This document shows, one piece after another, positions 1 through 6,114 of a stretch of 8,821 bases of DNA. Where the stretch lies: NCBI GenBank assembly GCA_943331145.2, contig CALQKL020000077.1:1-8821 (forward strand). The letters run 5' to 3'. Source of the DNA: Chitinophaga pinensis. Lineage in GTDB: Bacteria > Bacteroidota > Bacteroidia > Chitinophagales > Chitinophagaceae. The notes beneath the pieces were generated by a model. That model searched no databases. It had not been told where the DNA came from and saw nothing but the letters and a program-made list of their open reading frames with translations. Position 1 is the stretch's first letter; the number at the start of each line of letters is the position of its first letter. A program made the position numbers and the translations under genes.

Positions 1-204
1 ATTTTTTTCCTATTTGCATTTTTCTTCGGGCTGGCCTTGGCTGTTATGCTGCAATATTTAGTAGGCGAATTATACCTTGCATTGCTTATTGTTGCTGGAT
101 TTTATGGGTTAATAGGAATTATTCTTTGGAAGTTTAGAAATAAATTAATTCGCATCCCAATTATGAATTCAATTCTGCATGAACTTTTTAAAGATTCCGA
201 TTAA
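1..204 (+). CDS. Small membrane protein, holin superfamily III-like, C-terminal part
   Basis: This is the last 67 codons of a gene that begins before the window; frame 1 is open from the first base to TAA at 202-204. What is visible is strongly hydrophobic: residues about 1-20 end one membrane span, a short VGELYLA segment follows, then a second span of about 20 residues runs into WKFRNKLIRIPIMN and an acidic end. Two adjacent spans followed by a basic K/R-rich patch and a short amphipathic tail resemble the holin superfamily III (Holin-X) proteins that Bacteroidota carry in housekeeping loci, often beside a YtxH-like gene and a small coiled-coil gene. Those chromosomal copies are not evidence of a prophage, and their function is not well known; inner-membrane location is inferred. 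The small coiled-coil gene does follow here, which supports the assignment. The family call rests on resemblance only; the reading frame is secure. Confidence 0.6.
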   Translation: MFFLFAFFFGLALAVMLQYLVGELYLALLIVAGFYGLIGIILWKFRNKLIRIPIMNSILHELFKDSD

Positions 205-221
205 AGTCAAAACAGCTTTTG

Positions 222-271
222 AAAATGGGTAATTGACTTTTTAATTGATAAAAGCATTACCCATTTTTTTT
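222..271 (+). terminator. Probable intrinsic terminator after the holin-like gene
   Basis: Positions 222-233 (AAAATGGGTAAT) pair perfectly with 256-267 (ATTACCCATTTT), a 12-bp stem. Inside it, CTTTT at 237-241 can pair with AAAAG at 250-254 around an 8-nt loop, making one long, slightly interrupted hairpin. A run of eight T lies at 264-271; the first four are in the stem. It starts 17 nt after the holin-like stop codon. The stem is AT-rich apart from GGG/CCC, so termination may be partial, and the next gene is only 33 nt further on. No TAnnTTTG element was found between the hairpin and that gene. Confidence 0.55.
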
Positions 272-304
272 GAAATCAATTTCTCAAAAAATCAAATTAT
301 TAAA

Positions 305-598
305 ATGCCTTCATTTAAAAACATAAATCAGTTAGAATTGGAGAAAACTAGATTGTTATTAGAAATAAATAACGTCGAAAAAGAAATACATGAAAATTGG
401 CATGATCTGAAAATCAGTGTAAAGCCATCTAATATTTTAAAACAAATTATTGCAACGATAATCGAAAACAAAACAAGTGAAAATTCTAGTTTTTTTTCTA
501 GTGGAAATAAAACGGGATCCTTTAAAACATTTGCAAACATTTCTCGAATAATAAAAATAAATCTTGCTAACAAAATTAAAGATTGGATATATGCATAG
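305..598 (+). CDS. Small conserved hypothetical protein with a coiled-coil-like N-terminus
   Basis: This gene encodes 97 residues from ATG at 305. A longer reading from TTG at 245 is possible but would begin inside the terminator hairpin, so the ATG is preferred. Residues about 6-38 (NQLELEKTRLLLEINNVEKE and on) are rich in L, E and K with heptad-like spacing and probably form a helix or coiled coil. They are followed by WHDLKISVKPSNILKQ, a Ser/Asn-rich linker around residues 60-75, and a second hydrophobic/basic helix near the end. No signal peptide or clear membrane span is seen. Small proteins of this outline follow YtxH/holin-like genes in other Bacteroidota, which makes it a likely partner of the upstream gene. 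Its last 8 nt overlap the start of the following lipoprotein gene (ATGCATAG), suggesting translational coupling. The function is unknown. Confidence 0.7.
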   Translation: MPSFKNINQLELEKTRLLLEINNVEKEIHENWHDLKISVKPSNILKQIIATIIENKTSENSSFFSSGNKTGSFKTFANISRIIKINLANKIKDWIYA

Positions 599-1235
599 TG
601 GAATAATAAAAATAATCAAAAACCTTTTGTTTTTTTGTATTGTCATTTTATTAGAAAACTGTTATTCTTCAGTGATAACAAATACTTGGCAAGCTGATGA
701 TTCGAATAAAAAAATGATAAAAAAAGTATTGATACTGGCTATTGACAACAATAAAGACAGATCTATTAGAGTTAAATTGGAAAACCATTTGGTAAACGAT
801 TTAACTAAAAAAGGTATTGAAGCTTTCTCCGCTATTGAAAGTTACGGACCATTTTTTTTATCTGGATTGCAAGAATCAGAAGCAATCAACAAAATAAAAG
901 GTCAGGGATTTGATGCCATTCTAACCGTTGTATTACTTGACAAAGAAAAAGAAAAATACTACATACCAGGCAGAATAACATATACGCCTTACTCCATGTA
1001 TTACAGAAGATTTTGGGGATATTATTCAACTGTTTATGATCGTGTGTATGAACCGGGGTATTACACAGAAAACACCAACTATTTTTGGGAAAGCAATCTG
1101 TATGATCTATCAGATAAATCCTTGATTTATTCAGTACAAACTAAGTCTTTCAATTCAATGAATTTGGAAATACTTGCTGATGAATACGGGAAAATAATTT
1201 CAAATGATTTGTTCAAAAAAGGAATTTTACATTGA
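591..1235 (+). CDS. Putative exported lipoprotein, Tyr-rich, function unknown
   Basis: This gene encodes 214 residues from ATG at 591. An in-frame TTG at 564 lies deeper in the upstream gene and would put a charged stretch before the signal peptide, so ATG is chosen. Residues 5-21 form the hydrophobic signal core and Cys24 is the likely lipidated residue, but the preceding ENC is a poor lipobox. The mature part begins SSVITNTWQADD, then KKVLILAIDNNKDRSIRVKL and VNDLTKKGIEAF, an alpha/beta pattern resembling the DUF4136-type lipoproteins of Bacteroidota. A Tyr/aromatic segment near residues 135-170 (YYRRFWGYYSTVYDRVYEPG) and the strand YDLSDKSLIYSVQT follow. The reading is envelope-anchored with unknown function. 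It overlaps the upstream gene by 8 nt, and its stop lies inside the convergent redoxin gene (9-nt overlap). Confidence 0.8.
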   Translation: MHSGIIKIIKNLLFFCIVILLENCYSSVITNTWQADDSNKKMIKKVLILAIDNNKDRSIRVKLENHLVNDLTKKGIEAFSAIESYGPFFLSGLQESEAINKIKGQGFDAILTVVLLDKEKEKYYIPGRITYTPYSMYYRRFWGYYSTVYDRVYEPGYYTENTNYFWESNLYDLSDKSLIYSVQTKSFNSMNLEILADEYGKIISNDLFKKGILH

Positions 1236-1838
1236 TGATTTAACCTGATTTCTAAACATTATTTTACATCCAATAGATTTTGTTTCTGTAATCAATACTC
1301 TTTGATTTTTAAGTAACGCATCCACCGCATCAGATACATAATCCACTTTTACCTTTTTCGGTTCCGCTCCATTATCGTCAATGGCTCCGTTGTACTTTAT
1401 AACCCAATTGTTGTTTTCTTTAAATAATACAAAGGCCTGAGGCGTTCTTTCTGCTTTATACAATTTCGCTACCGATTGTGTTTCATCATACAAATAAGGA
1501 AAATTAAACTTTTCCTTATTTGCTTTTAAAACCATATTGTCATATGTGTCCTCTGCATATAAAATAGTATCTGTTGAACTTATTGCCAACAAAGGAAATC
1601 CTTTATTGCTATATTTTTTATTCAACTTGTTTAATCGCTTGGGATATAGTTTTGCAAATGGACAATGATTGCAAGTGAAGATGATAATAAATCCTTTCGC
1701 ACCTTGATAATCTTTCAAGGAAACCAAATTTCCGTCTACATTTTTTAATGAAAAATCTAGACTTGTAGTATCATTTTGTGCAAATGATTTGGCAATTAAA
1801 ATAAAAGTAAAAAGACTAATGATAAATATGTTTTTCAA
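1227..1838 (-). CDS. Exported thioredoxin-like redoxin (TlpA/AhpC-TSA type)
   Basis: This gene encodes 203 residues. Residues 1-20 (MKNIFIISLFTFILIAKSFA) are a signal peptide cleaved before Gln21. The redoxin domain covers about 25-178: the strand IIIFT leads to the redox motif C56-N-H-C59-P, and T132-P133 is the expected cis-proline loop. A third cysteine, C191, lies in TKSIGCKI near the C-terminus, as is common in this Bacteroidota subfamily. The fold predicts thiol-disulfide exchange in the periplasm. The start is TTG at 1836-1838: no ATG exists upstream in frame or within the signal peptide, and the signal peptide fits exactly. The gap to the upstream peroxidase stop is 5 nt, so it is the last gene of the msrBA-mbnP-peroxidase unit. 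It could reduce heme-binding cysteines of the peroxidase or recharge MsrBA; both are inferences. Its 3' end overlaps the convergent lipoprotein gene by 9 nt. Confidence 0.88.
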   Translation of the reverse strand: MKNIFIISLFTFILIAKSFAQNDTTSLDFSLKNVDGNLVSLKDYQGAKGFIIIFTCNHCPFAKLYPKRLNKLNKKYSNKGFPLLAISSTDTILYAEDTYDNMVLKANKEKFNFPYLYDETQSVAKLYKAERTPQAFVLFKENNNWVIKYNGAIDDNGAEPKKVKVDYVSDAVDALLKNQRVLITETKSIGCKIMFRNQVKSSM

Positions 1839-1843
1839 TTGGG

Positions 1844-2857
1844 TTATTTTATAAATGAATAATTGGGATTAAACACAAATGATCGATCATTCAAAGTTAA
1901 TAAGAAAGAAATCAAATCTACTTTCTCATTCAGAGTGAGTAAGATTGGCTGTTTCAGCCTATTCGAAATGTTTGAATTTAAATCAATGCCTGATGTATAA
2001 TGGTGTAAAACTTCCGATAATTTGGTAAATCTTCCATCATGCATATATGGATAAGTGTATGCTAAATTTCTTAAGGAAGGTACTTTAAAAAGTAAAGAAT
2101 CTTTTTTGTTTTGAGTAATGCGCATCCTCCCATAATCATTTAAAATTACGCCTGGCTTCAATCCATTATTTTTAAAACTTCCATTGGTAAACAATGGTTC
2201 TGTATGACAAGTTGAACAGTTCTTCTTAAACAAATTATAGCCGTTTAATTCTTGCGATGTAAATGACAGTTTATGTTGCATCACACTATCGTATTTCGAA
2301 TTTGCACTAACCAATGATAAAATAAACTGCGAAATAGATTGTAGCAATTGTTTCTTACTTATGCTATCAGTTCCGTATGCAGAAGAAATTAAATTTTTAT
2401 ACTTTTCAGTATTGTTTATTTTCTGAATGACATGACTTAATTTTTCGCCCATTTCCTTTGGATGTGTTATAGGAAAAACCGCTTGTTCATCTAAATCAAC
2501 AATTGCACCATCCCACATAAATGACTTTTGCCAAGCAAGATTAAATAAAGCAGGAGCATTTCTAAAGCCAATACTGTCACCTATTCCATGACTTAATGCA
2601 TGATCGGTATGCGCAAATGCATTATATGGCGAGTGACAACTGGCGCAAGAAATGGTATTGTTATTTGATAATATGGGGTCATAAAATAACACCCTTCCCA
2701 ACATGATTTTCTCATTGGAAAAATTATTCTTTTTAAAATCATAAGCTGGTTTGGGCCAACCAATCGGAACTTTAAAAACTGGCAAATCAATCAACACAAA
2801 ACCCATGGTTAACAATAAAAAAAACAAGGAAACAAAAACAAGGTGTTTTTTACTCAT
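1844..2857 (-). CDS. Di-heme cytochrome c peroxidase, MauG/MbnH-like
   Basis: This gene encodes 337 residues, exported by an N-terminal hydrophobic segment (about 5-24). Two c-type heme sites are visible: C71-A-S-C-H75 in the N-terminal domain and C214-S-T-C-H218 in the C-terminal domain. Family landmarks include GRVLFYDPILS (54-64), FRNAPALFNLAW (98-109), FMWDGA (113-118), a long helical middle, and FKVPSLRNLAYTYPYMHDGRF (257-277). The family uses H2O2 for heme-based oxidation; members are either true cytochrome c peroxidases or MauG/MbnH enzymes that oxidise tryptophans in a partner protein. The ATG overlaps the TGA of the upstream mbnP gene (ATGA, 4 nt), and that pairing makes the MbnH-type role the better reading: forming kynurenine in the neighbouring MbnP protein. 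The sequence alone does not exclude a plain peroxidase. Covalent heme attachment needs a cytochrome c maturation system outside the window. Confidence 0.9.
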   Translation of the reverse strand: MSKKHLVFVSLFFLLLTMGFVLIDLPVFKVPIGWPKPAYDFKKNNFSNEKIMLGRVLFYDPILSNNNTISCASCHSPYNAFAHTDHALSHGIGDSIGFRNAPALFNLAWQKSFMWDGAIVDLDEQAVFPITHPKEMGEKLSHVIQKINNTEKYKNLISSAYGTDSISKKQLLQSISQFILSLVSANSKYDSVMQHKLSFTSQELNGYNLFKKNCSTCHTEPLFTNGSFKNNGLKPGVILNDYGRMRITQNKKDSLLFKVPSLRNLAYTYPYMHDGRFTKLSEVLHHYTSGIDLNSNISNRLKQPILLTLNEKVDLISFLLTLNDRSFVFNPNYSFIK

Positions 2858-3543
2858 TTAACAAGAATTGATTGCGCAATTTTTTTTGAAAGCAATACTG
2901 CTGAAGTACTTGGAGACATGATGTTGTATTTTTTTTCCAAAAGCATATTTTTAAAAATCAGGTCAATAGGCATTTGAAATTGAATATCTGAATGAGCTTG
3001 AATTGGTAAATCAACCAATTGATAAGCATTATTTTGATTTGCATAACCCCCTAAATGATATTCAAACTTTTTGTCTTCTTTGGAAATATCACCGATGAAA
3101 CCTTCCATCTTAAAATTAATATAGCCACTTTGCCAAGTCCAATACATGCCCATTAAAGGATCTAGCGCACCATCTAGTGCGCCATAAGTATTGGTAATGC
3201 TATCAATTCCCAAACCAAATTGAATTCGATTAAACGAAAGTTTTTGGGGAATATCAAATTGAAGGTTTAAACTATCTTCTGCATTTAATAAATAAACCCC
3301 GCCAGAATTTTGATAAATAACCTTACCATTGTTTAGCAACGAGATATTAGAAATGTAAAATTTTAATTTAGAAATCGAAATGCTATCATTTAATTCAGAA
3401 GAAAAATAATGTTGATTTAATGAGATTGGCGAACCATTTATCATTGGTAAAAACGACAATTGAAATGGTTTAATCGTTTGGGATATAGCCATACTACGAC
3501 AAGCGCATATTATACAACATAAAAGTAAAACCCGCTTCATCAT
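2854..3543 (-). CDS. mbnP: MbnP family (copper-associated) exported protein
   Basis: This gene encodes 229 residues. Two ATGs stand in tandem at the start (MMKR); residues 3-21 form a signal peptide. The mature part carries the MbnP family pattern: SISISKLKFYISNISLL (55-70), FNRIQFGLGIDSITN (104-118), GALDGALDP (121-129), MGMYWTWQSGYINFKMEG (131-148), with W135 and W137, and EYHLGGY with H163 (161-167). MbnP proteins, like the related CorA and MopE of methanotrophs, bind copper, and a tryptophan is oxidised to kynurenine by a di-heme partner encoded next door. Exactly such a partner overlaps this gene's stop by 4 nt. Which Trp would be modified cannot be decided from one sequence; W135 or W137 are the candidates. 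It lies 9 nt after msrBA. No methanobactin precursor or biosynthesis gene is visible, so the role is probably general copper handling in the periplasm. Confidence 0.85.
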   Translation of the reverse strand: MMKRVLLLCCIICACRSMAISQTIKPFQLSFLPMINGSPISLNQHYFSSELNDSISISKLKFYISNISLLNNGKVIYQNSGGVYLLNAEDSLNLQFDIPQKLSFNRIQFGLGIDSITNTYGALDGALDPLMGMYWTWQSGYINFKMEGFIGDISKEDKKFEYHLGGYANQNNAYQLVDLPIQAHSDIQFQMPIDLIFKNMLLEKKYNIMSPSTSAVLLSKKIAQSILVK

Positions 3544-3552
3544 TTATTGCTA

Positions 3553-4614
3553 TTAATTTTTCTTGAGTCTATCTTTAAATAATTTTTCAAACTTCTCAAT
3601 CTTTGGCTGAATCACCATTTTACAATACCCATTCGATTTATTTGAATTGTAATAATCCTGATGATCATCCTCTGCTTTATAAAAAACTTTAAAAGGCTGA
3701 ACAGCAGTAACTACTGACTGGTCGTACACTTTTTCTTTATTGAGTTGATTGATGATATCTGTTGCTGTTTTTTGTTGAGCAGCATTTCTATATAAAATTA
3801 CAGAACGATATTGTTCGCCCACATCTGCACCTTGTCTGTTTAATGTTGTTGGGTCATGAACCGTAAAGAACACTTTTAAAATTTCATCAAGAGAAGTCTT
3901 CTTATTATCGTAAACGATTTGTACCACTTCGGCATGACCTGTAGTGCCCATGCAAACTTCACGATAACTTGGATTAGCTACTTTTCCGCCTGAAAACCCC
4001 GACTCTACCGATTTTACACCATCTAACATTTCATAAATGGCTTCTACACACCAGTAGCAACCGCCACCAAGTGTAATGGTATCATAATTTGATTGTGCTA
4101 CAATATTTGATTTCTTTTCAAAATTCAAGGATAAAGAATTAACACAATAACGCATACCAGTAGATGTTGGGCCATCATCAAACAAATGCCCTAAATGTCC
4201 ACCACAATTGGCACATACAATTTCAGTACGATTCATACCATGAGTACGATCTTCAACTTTTTTTATTTTACCTCCAGCAATTTCTTTATCAAAACTTGGC
4301 CATCCACAATGTGAATCAAATTTCATTTCATCGGTAAACAATTCATTGCCACAACCTGCGCATTTATAAACACCATGTTCCTTATTGTACAACAATTTTC
4401 CAGTGTAAGGCGCTTCTGTTTCTTTATTTCTTAAAACACCAAACTGATCTTTGTTTAAAATCTGCTTCCATTCATCAGGAGATTTAAAAATTGTAAAGCT
4501 AGGTGTGTCTTGTGTTTTATTTGATTTTTCTACATTACCTTGACCACATGCCACTAAAGATGATGCAATAAATAAAACATACAAAATTGCATTGGTGTAA
4601 AATAGTCTATTCAT
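3553..4614 (-). CDS. msrBA: Bifunctional methionine sulfoxide reductase MsrB-MsrA fusion, exported lipoprotein
   Basis: This gene encodes 353 residues. A signal peptide with lipobox LVAC puts the lipidated Cys at 23, so the enzyme is envelope-anchored. The MsrB domain (about 44-166) reduces Met-R-sulfoxide: structural zinc cysteines C85/C88 and C134/C137, the CGWPSF motif (103-108), and catalytic C157 in RYCVNSLSL. The MsrA domain (about 178-345) reduces Met-S-sulfoxide: GGGCYWC with catalytic C186, GHAEVVQIVYD (226-236), HDPTTLNRQGADVGEQYRSV (253-272), and GYC with likely resolving C331. Both domains look complete. The B-then-A order is the reverse of the A-then-B order of many fusions. Recycling in the periplasm needs a thioredoxin-like donor; the redoxin at the end of this operon is a candidate. 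It is the first gene of the unit, preceded by a -7-like promoter element at 4635-4642 and 61 nt after the sulfatase stop. Confidence 0.95.
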   Translation of the reverse strand: MNRLFYTNAILYVLFIASSLVACGQGNVEKSNKTQDTPSFTIFKSPDEWKQILNKDQFGVLRNKETEAPYTGKLLYNKEHGVYKCAGCGNELFTDEMKFDSHCGWPSFDKEIAGGKIKKVEDRTHGMNRTEIVCANCGGHLGHLFDDGPTSTGMRYCVNSLSLNFEKKSNIVAQSNYDTITLGGGCYWCVEAIYEMLDGVKSVESGFSGGKVANPSYREVCMGTTGHAEVVQIVYDNKKTSLDEILKVFFTVHDPTTLNRQGADVGEQYRSVILYRNAAQQKTATDIINQLNKEKVYDQSVVTAVQPFKVFYKAEDDHQDYYNSNKSNGYCKMVIQPKIEKFEKLFKDRLKKN

Positions 4615-4634
4615 AAAAAGGATTTTAATTGCAC

Positions 4635-4642
4635 CAAAGATA
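4635..4642 (-). promoter_or_regulatory. Bacteroidota -7 promoter element upstream of msrBA
   Basis: On the minus strand these 8 nt read TATCTTTG, a full match to TAnnTTTG. The element ends 20 nt before the msrBA ATG, giving a predicted leader of roughly 14 nt. No TTG stands at the expected 19-21 nt upstream, so the -33 half is missing or degenerate. It suggests that the msrBA-mbnP-peroxidase-redoxin unit has its own promoter despite the same-strand sulfatase 61 nt upstream. Confidence 0.45.
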
Positions 4643-4675
4643 TTTGATTGAATACTAAAAAGTTGTTAATAAGAT

Positions 4676-6028
4676 TTATTCTGATTCTTCTTCCTTTTTT
4701 TCTTTTTTCTCAGGTTTATCTTTCGCTTCTTTTTTGTCTTTTTTATTTCCATGTCTACCACTTCCATCACCAGTATCTAAAATGCCTCCAGCAGGATTCA
4801 ACTGAGCTAGAATTTCAGTCAATTTTTTTCTTACCGCTGCAGATTCAGCATTATCATTAGAAGCCAATACCAATTTTTCTTCAAAAGGTGCATTGCTCAT
4901 ATCATATAATTCATCAGCTCTGTTCAATTTCCATTTGGCATCTCTAACATACCATTTATTGCCCAACTCAATAAATATCCAATCACGCGGATTCCCTTTT
5001 TTACCCAATAACTGAGGCAAGAAACTTCTGCCATCTAACACATTTTTAGTCGGCAATTTGGCTCCAGCAATATCAGCAAACGTTGGTAACAAATCACTTG
5101 CATCCATTAATGTATTGGTTACCTGACCTGGTGCAATCACACTTGGCCAATAAGCAATATTTGGGACTAAAGCACCACATTCCAACATAGAACCTTTTTT
5201 CCCTGAAAGTGGCTTGCCTTTAATCGTACCTCTAGCTGCATATTGATTTGCAGTACCATTATCACCCATGAAATAAATAAATGTGTTTTCTTTTAATTTC
5301 AAACTGTCTAAAAGATTTAAAAGATTTCCAACCAATTTATCCATGTAGGCTAAATTATCCGCATAAATATCACTACCTGGTTTACTATCTGGCGTAGGTT
5401 GAATTTTCGCATGTACTTGCACTAATGAGTAGTAAAGAAAAAATGGTTTATTCTTATTATTGGAAATAAAATTTACCATGTGATCATGCATTAAATCTGG
5501 CATATAATTTTCACCCAATGGTTTATCTACCCCATTTTCAGTGTACATTTCTGCTTTAGCATTTCCTTTTTTCCAGTAAATGCCACTGCCTTTGAATCTA
5601 ATATAATCATCAAACCCGAAATCCGAAGGTTGTAGTGGAAGTTGACCCCATTTTCCTACCATAGACGTTTTATAGCCAGCTGTTTTTAATACTGAGGGAA
5701 TCAATACTTCATTTTCTGGAAGTACATTTAAACACATGTCTTGATTAACAGCCCCAGTTCTAAATGCATATCTACCGGTTAATATCAATGCTCTAGATGG
5801 ACCGCATAATGGAGCTGTATAACCATTATTAAATCTGATACCGCCTTTTGCCAATTTATCAATTATAGGGGTGTAATTGCTATCTGAACCATAACAACTT
5901 ACATCGCCAATGCCTAAGTCATCAGCAAGAATGTATATTATATTCGGTTTTTTGGATTTAGATTGTGAAAATGAATGGGTAGAAAAAATACATAATAATA
6001 GAAACAGGGATGATTTTAAAAAACGCAT
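4676..6028 (-). CDS. Exported arylsulfatase-type hydrolase, Cys-type
   Basis: This gene encodes 450 residues. A signal peptide (1-21) precedes KKPNIIYILADDLGIGD with metal ligands D36/D37. The nucleophile motif is L-C75-G-P-S-R79 followed by ALILTGRY; the family converts this Cys to formylglycine through FGE or anSME, neither of which is in the window. Other active-site landmarks are K126, H206 in VQVHAKI, D256-N257 in FMGDNGT, and K277/K278 in SGKKGSMLE. It hydrolyses sulfate esters in the periplasm; the substrate cannot be told. In most sulfatases the motif after the first half reads GKWH, but here it is GKWGQLPLQPSDFGFD, so the usual His is replaced by Gly. Residues 429-450 form a nearly pure K/E/D tail beyond the usual end, a likely disordered extension. 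No sulfated-glycan transporter or SusCD pair is beside it. It is divergent from the glycosyltransferase at 6115, with 86 nt between. Confidence 0.9.
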   Translation of the reverse strand: MRFLKSSLFLLLCIFSTHSFSQSKSKKPNIIYILADDLGIGDVSCYGSDSNYTPIIDKLAKGGIRFNNGYTAPLCGPSRALILTGRYAFRTGAVNQDMCLNVLPENEVLIPSVLKTAGYKTSMVGKWGQLPLQPSDFGFDDYIRFKGSGIYWKKGNAKAEMYTENGVDKPLGENYMPDLMHDHMVNFISNNKNKPFFLYYSLVQVHAKIQPTPDSKPGSDIYADNLAYMDKLVGNLLNLLDSLKLKENTFIYFMGDNGTANQYAARGTIKGKPLSGKKGSMLECGALVPNIAYWPSVIAPGQVTNTLMDASDLLPTFADIAGAKLPTKNVLDGRSFLPQLLGKKGNPRDWIFIELGNKWYVRDAKWKLNRADELYDMSNAPFEEKLVLASNDNAESAAVRKKLTEILAQLNPAGGILDTGDGSGRHGNKKDKKEAKDKPEKKEKKEEESE

Positions 6029-6081
6029 AATTTGAATGTTAGTAGGTTGATTTTATAAAAAAATATTAAAGTTATTGCATT

Positions 6082-6089
6082 TACCTTTG
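6082..6089 (+). promoter_or_regulatory. Bacteroidota -7 promoter element upstream of the ArnT-like gene
   Basis: TACCTTTG is a full match to TAnnTTTG, 25 nt before the ATG at 6115, for a predicted leader of about 18-20 nt. No TTG lies 19-21 nt upstream (that stretch is A/T only); the nearest ones are 4 nt and 32 nt away. This is the only plausible element seen for the plus strand in the 86-nt divergent gap. The sulfatase side has only a one-mismatch candidate (TAACTTTA on the minus strand), which was not called. Confidence 0.45.
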
Positions 6090-6114
6090 AAATTAATTTA
6101 AAAAAAGTCATTTA

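Noticed and set aside
1..204. Reading the holin-like fragment as part of a prophage.
   Set aside because: No phage structural, lysis, integrase or att-like features are nearby; such proteins are common in Bacteroidota chromosomes as ordinary loci.
245..304. N-terminal extension of the small protein gene starting from TTG at 245.
   Set aside because: The extension begins inside the terminator hairpin and its T tract, and an ATG at 305 starts at the family-like part of the protein.
564..590. Earlier TTG start for the lipoprotein gene.
   Set aside because: It would lengthen the overlap with the upstream gene to 35 nt and put a non-signal segment before the signal peptide; ATG at 591 fits better.
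328..646. Open frames on the minus strand opposite the small protein and lipoprotein genes.
   Set aside because: They are antisense to supported genes, have no family resemblance, and their Phe/Ile/Ser-rich content is what antisense of AT-rich coding DNA gives.
1227..1838. Calling the redoxin a SCO-type copper chaperone because of its copper-linked neighbours.
   Set aside because: SCO proteins use CxxxCP with a distal His; this protein has CxxC (CNHCP) and a thioredoxin-type TP loop.
2593..2790. Open frame in another frame within the peroxidase gene.
   Set aside because: It shadows the CASCH heme region of a clearly real gene.
1227..3543. A methanobactin biosynthesis cluster around mbnP and its partner.
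   Set aside because: No precursor peptide, MbnB/MbnC, MATE exporter or TonB receptor gene is present; the flanking genes are msrBA and a redoxin.
4648..4860. A 70-codon plus-strand open frame with a hydrophobic start, opposite the sulfatase C-terminus.
   Set aside because: It is the complement of the Lys/Glu-rich tail of the sulfatase, which reads as Leu/Phe-rich on the other strand; no independent support.
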